Shown here: piece by piece, positions 7,477-13,458 of the stretch
How the letters are laid out: every line of letters starts with the position of its first letter
Position numbering within the stretch: position 1 is the stretch's first letter
Assembly: GCA_003537575.1 (NCBI GenBank)
Contig: DPRS01000025.1
Location: 57,410 to 70,867 of the forward strand
From: Oxalobacteraceae bacterium
GTDB taxonomy: Bacteria; Pseudomonadota; Gammaproteobacteria; Burkholderiales; Burkholderiaceae_D
Direction of reading: 5' to 3'
DNA: 13,458 nucleotides
Made by a program: the position numbers and the translations under genes
The notes under the pieces: generated by a model
Told to the model about the DNA's origin: nothing
Database searches by the model: none
Seen by the model: the letters and a program-made list of their open reading frames with translations, nothing else

Positions 7477-7537
7477 ACCGCCACGCCAGTCATTACCCCA
7501 AAAATCTTATCTGGCCCATTTCAGCTGCATTGTCCTG

Positions 7538-7561
7538 CCGCCCGGCGACCATGCCCGGCGG
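7538..7561 (+). other. GC-rich hairpin in the presumed leader of the adaptor mRNA
   Basis: CCGCCCGGC (7538-7546) pairs with GCCCGGCGG (7553-7561): eight G-C pairs interrupted by one C-C mismatch, with a 6-nt loop. It ends 26 bases before the adaptor ATG and would be in the 5' untranslated leader if transcription starts just after the TATAAT at 7471-7476. No T-run follows, so it is not a standard terminator. It might affect translation or mRNA stability, or may simply reflect GC-rich DNA. Confidence 0.4.
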
Positions 7562-7587
7562 TTCCATCATCATTGTACGAGCTAGCC

Positions 7588-8787
7588 ATGAACTCATCAG
7601 GCCGTTTCACCCCGTTCGCGATCGTTGCTGCCACCGTCATGTTGAGCGCCTGCGTCGATCAGGCCGGCGCCGCCAAAAGCCCCGCCAGCCCGCCGCCCGC
7701 GGAAGTGGCGGTGATTACCGTGGCGCCGCAGCGCGTGGCGCTCAGCATCGATCTGCCGGGCAGGCTGGAAGCAGCGCGCATCGCCCAGGTCCGCGCCCGC
7801 GTGCCGGGCATCGTACTGCAGCGGGCATTCCGCGAAGGCAGCGACGTCAAGGCTGGCGAGGTGCTGTTCCGCATCGACGATGCGCCGTTTCAGGCAAGCT
7901 TTCAAAGCGCCCAGGCGGCGCTAGCAAAGGCCGAGGCCAACCACGCGCAAATCTCGCTGAAGGCGCAGCGCTATGCGGCGCTGGTCGACTCCAATGCGAT
8001 CAGCAAGCAGGAATACGACGATGTCAACGCAGCACAAAAGCAGGCAGCCGCCGATGTCGCCACCGCCCGTGCTGCGCTGGCCACGGCAGGCCTGAACCTC
8101 GGGTATGCGACCGTGACCGCGCCGATCACCGGGCGCATCGGCCGCGCCCAGGTCACCGAAGGCGCGCTGGTTGGGCAAAACGAGGCCACCCCGCTGGCCA
8201 CCATCCAGCAACTCGATCCGATCTACGTCAACCTGACCCAGTCCAGCGCCGAGGTCCTGCAGTTGCGCCATGCGCTGGCCGCCGGACAGCTCAAGGGAGT
8301 CGGCCGCGACGAGGCCAGGGTCAACCTGCTGATGGAAGACGGCCGTCCGTATCCTCACACGGGCAAGCTGCTTTTTTCCGACATGGCAGTCGATGAAAGC
8401 ACCGGCGCGGTGGTCTTGCGCGCGGTCTTCCCGAACCCCGAGCGCCTGCTGATGCCCGGACTGTTCGTGCGCGCGCGACTGGAGCAGGCCATCAACGAGA
8501 ACGCCATTGTCGTGCCGCAGCAGGCGGTGCAGCGCAGCGCCGAAGGCGCCAGGGTGATGCTGGTCGACGTCAGCAATAATGTCGTCGCCAGGCCGGTCAA
8601 GGCGGACCGCAGTCAGGGCGACGCCTGGATCGTCAGCGAAGGCCTGAAAGCAGGCGACCGCGTCATCGTCGAAGGCTTGCAAAAGGCCAAACCAGGTGTG
8701 CCGGTCAAAGCAGTCGCCTGGGCCGGTGCACCCGGCAAGGCGCCCCAGGATGCCAAGCCGGAAGCCCTGAACGTCAAGGCTCGCTAA
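7588..8787 (+). CDS. acrA: AcrA/MexA-type efflux periplasmic adaptor lipoprotein
   Basis: This is the periplasmic adaptor of pump 2, 399 residues, like AcrA/MexA. It bridges the AcrB-like permease and the OprM-like channel. The start is the ATG at 7588, which gives a lipoprotein signal with lipobox LSAC and lipidated Cys22; a TTG five codons upstream in frame is less likely. Domains in order are membrane-proximal strands (about 38-60), first lipoyl half (about 65-98, VPGIVLQRAFREGSDVKAG), helical hairpin (about 100-165), second lipoyl half (about 168-198, TAPITGRIGRAQVTEG), beta-barrel (about 200-290), and membrane-proximal end (about 290-375) with a Lys/Ala/Pro-rich tail. The segment ELPGR/RIAxVR typical of AcrA is matched by DLPGRLEAARIAQVR. 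It is first in the three-gene pump operon, 52 bp before the permease, and divergent from the repressor. Ribosome site is weak. Burkholderia BpeA/AmrA would be close functional equivalents. Confidence 0.94.
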   Translation: MNSSGRFTPFAIVAATVMLSACVDQAGAAKSPASPPPAEVAVITVAPQRVALSIDLPGRLEAARIAQVRARVPGIVLQRAFREGSDVKAGEVLFRIDDAPFQASFQSAQAALAKAEANHAQISLKAQRYAALVDSNAISKQEYDDVNAAQKQAAADVATARAALATAGLNLGYATVTAPITGRIGRAQVTEGALVGQNEATPLATIQQLDPIYVNLTQSSAEVLQLRHALAAGQLKGVGRDEARVNLLMEDGRPYPHTGKLLFSDMAVDESTGAVVLRAVFPNPERLLMPGLFVRARLEQAINENAIVVPQQAVQRSAEGARVMLVDVSNNVVARPVKADRSQGDAWIVSEGLKAGDRVIVEGLQKAKPGVPVKAVAWAGAPGKAPQDAKPEALNVKAR

Positions 8788-8839
8788 AGCAACTGCACGC
8801 AAGCTCACGCAACCGCGCACAAGCGCACAGGAATCGACA

Positions 8840-11800
8840 ATGGCAAAATTCTTTATCGACCGCCCGGTCTTCGCCTGGGTAATCGCGCTGTTCATCATGC
8901 TCGCCGGCTTGCTGGCGATCCGCGCGCTGCCGGTGGCGCAATACCCCACCATCGCGCCGCCCTCGATTGTCATTGCCGCCACCTATCCCGGCGCCACCGC
9001 GAAAATCCTCGACGAAAGCGTGACCAGCCTGATCGAACAGGAAATGAACGGCGCCGAAGGCTTGCAGTACATCGAGTCGGAAAGCCAGTCCAATGGCGTG
9101 GCGCAGATCACGGTGACCTTCGTGCCCGGCACCAATCCGGATCTGGCCGCCGTCGACGTGCAAAACCGCATCAAGCGTGTCGAACCGCGCCTGCCGCAGG
9201 CGGTGCTGCAGCAGGGCGTGCAGGTCAACAAGGCGCGCAGCAACTTCCTGCTGATGATTAGCCTGACCACCACCGACGGCAGCCTCAGCCCGGTGGCGCT
9301 GGGCGACTACCTGTCGCGCAACGTCCTCAACGAAATCAAGCGCGTGCCCGGCGTCGGACAGGCGCAACTGTTCGGCACCGAACGCGCCATGCGCGTCTGG
9401 ATCGACCCGGCCAAGCTGGCGGGACTGAAGCTGACGCCGGGCGATGTCAGCAACGCCATCCGCGCGCAGAACGCGCAAGTCTCGGGCGGCACCCTGGGCG
9501 ACTTGCCCAGTCCCGGCACGCAGCCGATCGCCGCCAGCGTGGTGGTGCGAGGCCAGCTTGCCAGCGCCGAGGAATTCGGCAAGATCGCCCTGCGCGCCAA
9601 TCCGGACGGCTCGGTGGTGCGCCTGGCCGATGTCGCCAATATCGAGATCGGCGGGCAGAGCTACGCCACCTCCGCCCGCACCGATGGCAGCCCCAGCGCG
9701 GCGATCGGCGTGCAGCTCTCGCCCACTGCGAATGCGCTCGGCACCGCCACCGCAATCCGCGCCAAGATGGAAGAGCTCAAGCGCTATTTCCCGGCCGGCG
9801 TCAAATACGAAATCCCCTATGACACCTCGCTGTTCGTCAAGATCTCCATCGAGGAAGTGGTGAAGACCCTGGCCGAGGCGGTGCTGCTGGTGTTCCTGGT
9901 AATGTACCTGTTCCTGCAGAATATCCGCTATACCCTGATCCCCACTATCGTGGTGCCGGTGGCGCTGCTGGGCACGCTGGCGACCATGCTGGCTTTCGGC
10001 TTCTCGATCAACGTGCTGACCATGTTCGGCATGGTGCTGGCGATCGGCATCCTGGTCGACGACGCCATCGTGGTGGTGGAGAACGTCGAGCGCATCATGA
10101 GCGAGGAAGGCCTGTCGCCGCGCGACGCCACCAGGAAAGCGATGGGCCAGATCACCGGCGCCATCGTCGGCATCACGCTGGTGCTGATCGCCGTGTTCAT
10201 CCCGATGGCCTTCTTCGGCGGCGCGGTCGGCGCCATCTACCGCCAGTTCTCGCTGTCGATGGTGGCGTCGATGGTGTTTTCCGCCCTGATGGCGCTGACC
10301 CTCACACCGGCCCTGTGCGCCACCATCCTGAAGCCGGTCGAGGCCGGCCATCACCATGAAAAATCCGGCTTCTTCGGCTGGTTCAACCGCGTCTTCCATC
10401 GCACCTCGGTCCGCTACCAGGGCATGGTCGGCAACATGCTCGGCAAGACCCTGCGCTACATGCTGATCTATGCGGCGATTATCGGCTGCGTGGCCCTGCT
10501 GTACGCGCGCCTGCCTTCGTCCTTCCTGCCGAGCGAAGACCAGGGCTTCCTGATCACCAATATCCAGCTGCCGCCAGGCGCATCGACTCACCGCACACTG
10601 GAAGTGGTCAAGCAGGTCGAGGACTATTACATGAAACAGCCCGGCGTGGAGCATGTCATCGCCGTGCTCGGCTTCAGCTTTTCCGGCCGCGGTCAGAATG
10701 CTGGCCTGGCCTTCGTGCCGCTGAAGGACTGGAAAGAGCGCGGTCAGGAGGATTCGGTTTTTTCAATCGTCGACCGCGCCAAGGCAGCACTGTCGAAAAT
10801 TCGCGACGCCATCATTTTCCCGGTCAACCCGCCGCCGATCCGCGAGCTCGGCAACGCCACCGGCTTCACTTTCCGGCTGCAGGACCGCGGCGGCCAGGGC
10901 CAGCCGGCGCTGCTGGCGGCGCGCAACCAGCTGCTCGAGCTGGCGGCGAAAAGCCCGGTACTCAAAGGCGTGCGTCCCGAGGGCCTGGAAGACACGCCGC
11001 AGCTGCAACTGAGCATCGACCGCGACAAGGCCAGCGCGCTCGGCCTCAGTTTCTCCGACATCAATACGACCCTGTCAACCGCGATCGGCACCAGCTATGT
11101 CAACGACTTTCCCAACCAGGGACGGCAACAGCGCGTGATCGTGCAAGTCGATGCACCGCAGCGGCTGCGCCCGGAAGACTTGCTGCAGCTGTACGTGCGC
11201 AACAACAAGGGAGCGATGGTGCCTTTCTCATCCTTCGCCTCTTCGCGCTGGACCACCGGTCCGGTGCAACTGGTGCGCTTCAACGGTTATCCGGCTTTCC
11301 GCATCTCCGGCGAAGCGGCGCCCGGCCGCAGCACCGGCGAGGCGATGGCGGAAATGGAGCGGCTGGCAGCGCAACTGCCGGCCGGCTTCGGCTATGAATG
11401 GACCGGCCAGTCGTTTGAAGAAAAGACTTCCGGTTCGCAGGCACCGGCACTGTTCGCGCTGTCGCTCCTGGCGGTGTTCCTGGTGCTGGCGGCCCTGTAC
11501 GAAAGCACCTCGATCCCGCTGGCGGTGATGCTGGTGGTCCCGCTCGGCATTCTCGGCTCGCTGCTGGGTGCCAACATGCGCGACTTGCCCAACGACGTGT
11601 ACTTCAAGGTCGGCCTGATCGCCATCATCGGCCTGTCGGCCAAGAACGCGATCCTGATCATCGAGTTTGCCAAGGACTTGCATGCGCAAGGCAAGGGGCT
11701 GATCGAAGCCACTCTGGAAGCGGCGCAGCTGCGCTTCCGTCCCATCGTCATGACTTCGCTGGCCTTCATCCTGGGCGTCCTGCCGCTGGTGGTCGCCTCC

Positions 11801-11989
11801 GGCGCCGGCTCGGCCAGCCAGCGTGCCATCGGCACCGGCGTCATGGGCGGCATGATCACCGCCACCGTGCTGGCGGTGTTCCTGGTGCCGGTGTTCTTTG
11901 TCGTGGTCAGGAGGATTTTCAAGGGCAGCGAACGCCAGCGCCGCATGTATGCTGCGCACCTCGAACAAAAGGAAGGAGAACCGGCATGA
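8840..11989 (+). CDS. acrB: AcrB/MexB-type multidrug RND efflux permease (pump 2)
   Basis: This is an inner-membrane trimeric drug/proton antiporter. It is 1049 residues long, the same as E. coli AcrB as I recall it, and alignable almost end to end by memory. AGGAA (8829-8833) lies six bases before the ATG at 8840, and the N-terminus AKFFIDRPVFAWVIA is the family hallmark. Proton-relay residues Asp407-Asp408 (ILVDDAIVVVENVER), Lys935 (LSAKNAILIIEF) and Arg965 (QLRFRPIV) are intact. Of the AcrB phenylalanine drug pocket, equivalents of Phe136, Phe178, Phe615 (Phe612), Phe617 (Phe614) and Phe628 are kept, but the Phe610 position is Ile607. The switch-loop segment GFSFSGRGQN is present (611-620). 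A His-rich stretch (AGHHHEK) lies in the cytoplasmic linker between the two halves, where AcrB has a similar charged loop. Its stop overlaps the channel gene start by 4 bp. Broad drug export is likely; individual substrates are not deducible. Confidence 0.97.
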   Translation: MAKFFIDRPVFAWVIALFIMLAGLLAIRALPVAQYPTIAPPSIVIAATYPGATAKILDESVTSLIEQEMNGAEGLQYIESESQSNGVAQITVTFVPGTNPDLAAVDVQNRIKRVEPRLPQAVLQQGVQVNKARSNFLLMISLTTTDGSLSPVALGDYLSRNVLNEIKRVPGVGQAQLFGTERAMRVWIDPAKLAGLKLTPGDVSNAIRAQNAQVSGGTLGDLPSPGTQPIAASVVVRGQLASAEEFGKIALRANPDGSVVRLADVANIEIGGQSYATSARTDGSPSAAIGVQLSPTANALGTATAIRAKMEELKRYFPAGVKYEIPYDTSLFVKISIEEVVKTLAEAVLLVFLVMYLFLQNIRYTLIPTIVVPVALLGTLATMLAFGFSINVLTMFGMVLAIGILVDDAIVVVENVERIMSEEGLSPRDATRKAMGQITGAIVGITLVLIAVFIPMAFFGGAVGAIYRQFSLSMVASMVFSALMALTLTPALCATILKPVEAGHHHEKSGFFGWFNRVFHRTSVRYQGMVGNMLGKTLRYMLIYAAIIGCVALLYARLPSSFLPSEDQGFLITNIQLPPGASTHRTLEVVKQVEDYYMKQPGVEHVIAVLGFSFSGRGQNAGLAFVPLKDWKERGQEDSVFSIVDRAKAALSKIRDAIIFPVNPPPIRELGNATGFTFRLQDRGGQGQPALLAARNQLLELAAKSPVLKGVRPEGLEDTPQLQLSIDRDKASALGLSFSDINTTLSTAIGTSYVNDFPNQGRQQRVIVQVDAPQRLRPEDLLQLYVRNNKGAMVPFSSFASSRWTTGPVQLVRFNGYPAFRISGEAAPGRSTGEAMAEMERLAAQLPAGFGYEWTGQSFEEKTSGSQAPALFALSLLAVFLVLAALYESTSIPLAVMLVVPLGILGSLLGANMRDLPNDVYFKVGLIAIIGLSAKNAILIIEFAKDLHAQGKGLIEATLEAAQLRFRPIVMTSLAFILGVLPLVVASGAGSASQRAIGTGVMGGMITATVLAVFLVPVFFVVVRRIFKGSERQRRMYAAHLEQKEGEPA

Positions 11990-13416
11990 TCAAACCCGCC
12001 TTTTCGTTGCCCCTGTATCTGCTGACTGCAGGCTTGGTGGCCGGCTGCACGCTGGCGCCGCGCTACGAACGGCCGGCGGCGCCGGTAGCGGCGAATTATC
12101 CGGCCGCTCGGGCTGACGCCACCGGCACGGCGCGCAGGGCCGGCGAACTGGGCTGGCGAGAGTTCTTCACCGACGCCCGCCTGCAAGTCCTGATCGCCAC
12201 CGCCCTCGACAACAACCGCGACCTACGCATGGCGGCGCTGCGCATTGAAGAGGCGCGCGCGCTCTACAACATCCAGTCGGCCGACCTGCTGCCGAACCTG
12301 AACGGACTGGCATCCGGCTCGCGCTCGCGCGTATCGGCAGCACTCTCCCCCGGCGGCGCCTCGACGGTCAATCGCAGCTACCAGGTTGGCCTCTCGCTGG
12401 CCTCCTTCGAACTGGATTTCTTCGGCCGGGTAAGGAGCCTGAATGATGCCGCGCTGGCGCAATATCTGGCCACAACGGAAGCGCGCCAGGCAGCCCACAT
12501 CAGCCTGGTGGCCGAGGTGGCCAAGACTTACCTCGCCGAGCGCGCTTTCGACGAGCAATATGCGCTGACGAAAAAGACCCTGGAAGGCCGTGAGGAAGCC
12601 TATCGGCTGTCGAAGCAGCGCTTCGAAGTCGGCGCCTCGTCCGCGCTCGACTTGCGCCTGAACGAAACCCTGGTCGGTTCGGCGCGGGTGGCGCTGGCGA
12701 CCCTGGCGCGCCAGCGCGCGCAGGCAGGCAATGCTCTGGCGCTGCTGACAGGCACACCCTTACGCGATTTGCCGCCTGTCCAGCCGCTGGCATCGCAAGA
12801 CATCGTGACGGAATTGTCGGCCGGACTGCCTTCGGACTTATTGACGCAGCGTCCCGATATCCGCGCCGCCGAGCAGCGCCTGCTGGCCGCCAATGCCAGC
12901 ATCGGTGCTGCCCGCGCCGCCTTCTTCCCGCGCATTTCCCTGACCGCAGGCCTGGGCACCGCCAGCAACACGCTGTCCGGCCTGTTCGACGCCGGCTCGC
13001 GCACCTGGTCTTTCACGCCACAACTGGTCTTGCCGATCTTTGACGCCGGTCGCAATAGCGGCAATCTTGATCTGACGCACGTCCGCAAGAATATCGCCGT
13101 GGCCGATTACGAAAAATCGATCCAGGCAGCGTTTCGTGAAGTCGCCGATGCGCTGGCGGCGCGCGCTACCCTGAACGAACAACTGGAGGCGCAACAATCC
13201 GTCACCACTGCGCAAGCCGAACGCCTGAAGCTGGCCGACCTGCGCTTCAAGAATGGCGTGGCCAATTCGCTGGAAGTGCTGGATGCGCAGCGCGAATTGT
13301 TCAGCGCGGAGCAAGCCCTGGTGCAGACCCGCTTGCTGCGGCTGACCAACGCGATTGACCTGTACCGGGCGCTGGGTGGAGGTTTGCAGCAAAACGCCGC
13401 AACCGCAGCGAAGTAA
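11986..13416 (+). CDS. OprM/NodT-type outer membrane efflux channel lipoprotein
   Basis: This is the outer-membrane channel of pump 2, 476 residues, typical of the NodT/OprM family. Translation is probably coupled to the permease gene: ATG and TGA overlap as ATGA, and AGGAG (11974-11978) sits seven bases before the start. The N-terminus carries a lipoprotein signal ending in VAGC with lipidated Cys21, followed by the family-typical CTLAPRYERPAAP. Two outer-membrane efflux repeats are visible. The first contains the hallmark ELDFFGRVRSL (about residues 142-152); the second contains the QRPDIRAAEQRLLAANASIG segment (about 287-306) and the PRISLTAGLG segment. The coiled helical regions are Ala/Leu/Gln-rich, as expected for the periplasmic tunnel. 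It closes the three-gene operon. A lipid anchor distinguishes it from the TolC-family protein at 5430-6719, so the locus has two different channel types. Nothing is truncated. Confidence 0.96.
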   Translation: MIKPAFSLPLYLLTAGLVAGCTLAPRYERPAAPVAANYPAARADATGTARRAGELGWREFFTDARLQVLIATALDNNRDLRMAALRIEEARALYNIQSADLLPNLNGLASGSRSRVSAALSPGGASTVNRSYQVGLSLASFELDFFGRVRSLNDAALAQYLATTEARQAAHISLVAEVAKTYLAERAFDEQYALTKKTLEGREEAYRLSKQRFEVGASSALDLRLNETLVGSARVALATLARQRAQAGNALALLTGTPLRDLPPVQPLASQDIVTELSAGLPSDLLTQRPDIRAAEQRLLAANASIGAARAAFFPRISLTAGLGTASNTLSGLFDAGSRTWSFTPQLVLPIFDAGRNSGNLDLTHVRKNIAVADYEKSIQAAFREVADALAARATLNEQLEAQQSVTTAQAERLKLADLRFKNGVANSLEVLDAQRELFSAEQALVQTRLLRLTNAIDLYRALGGGLQQNAATAAK

Positions 13417-13458
13417 GCCTGGCTCAAAGCCGGAACGGAAATTGGTCGTGAATTGAAA

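Noticed and set aside
7380..7493. N-terminal extension of the repressor to 7493
   Set aside because: The extra 38 residues do not resemble the family, would be encoded by the operator region, and the start at 7379 reproduces the AcrR N-terminus.
8788..8839. Degenerate 10-bp direct repeats (CACGCAA at 8796-8802 and 8806-8812) between adaptor and permease genes
   Set aside because: Too short and too decayed to call a functional repeat; likely simple-sequence drift in a spacer.
8774..10654. Long open frame on the minus strand across the pump 2 permease (626 codons)
   Set aside because: Same antisense effect; low-complexity His/Gln/Asp-rich product, no family motif, and the sense strand encodes AcrB.
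13419..13433. Short stem-loop (CTGGCT/AGCCGG, 3-nt loop) just after the last gene
   Set aside because: Only six pairs with one G-T wobble and no T-run before the window ends, so a terminator cannot be supported.
1..13458. Search for CRISPR arrays, tRNA genes, IS ends, attachment sites or toxin-antitoxin pairs
   Set aside because: No regularly spaced repeats, transposase motifs, tRNA-like folds or small paired genes were seen; the gaps are too short and the genes are all assigned.

Overview
The window is dense, GC-rich coding DNA with short intergenic gaps and no mobile elements. The gene content fits a betaproteobacterium, probably of the Oxalobacteraceae (Herbaspirillum/Collimonas/Janthinobacterium type). 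That placement rests on recalled gene order (a PCMT-like methyltransferase, a rhodanese and TolC in a row) and on codon use, not on a database search. Eight complete genes and one 5'-truncated gene are supported. No tRNA, rRNA, CRISPR, IS element or phage gene was seen, and no stretch without a gene exceeds about 210 bp.

Region 1 (1-4346, + strand) holds the end of a periplasmic adaptor gene and a complete 1073-residue RND permease, together an RND efflux pump without its own regulator or outer-membrane channel in view. Region 2 (4405-6719, + strand) is a tight run of a SAM-dependent methyltransferase of the protein-L-isoaspartate methyltransferase family, a single-domain rhodanese and a TolC-family outer-membrane channel. 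This channel could serve the upstream pump.

Region 3 (6744-13416) is a textbook AcrAB/MexAB-OprM-type locus. An AcrR-like TetR repressor on the minus strand is divergent from a lipoprotein adaptor, an AcrB-like permease of 1049 residues and an OprM/NodT-type channel lipoprotein whose start overlaps the permease stop. The 208-bp divergent intergenic region carries an imperfect palindrome that closely resembles the E. coli AcrR operator as I remember it, directly abutting a perfect TATAAT, plus a strong GC hairpin in the presumed leader of the adaptor mRNA.

In function, both systems are expected to be inner membrane-periplasm-outer membrane tripartite pumps driven by proton import. The Asp-Asp, Lys and Arg relay residues are present in both permeases. 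The second permease keeps most of the aromatic drug pocket of AcrB and is probably a multidrug pump. The first lacks that pocket signature and its substrate cannot be named. I found no convincing new biological system. The points most worth checking are the operator, the altered substrate loop in the methyltransferase-family protein, and whether pump 1 and the downstream TolC work together.
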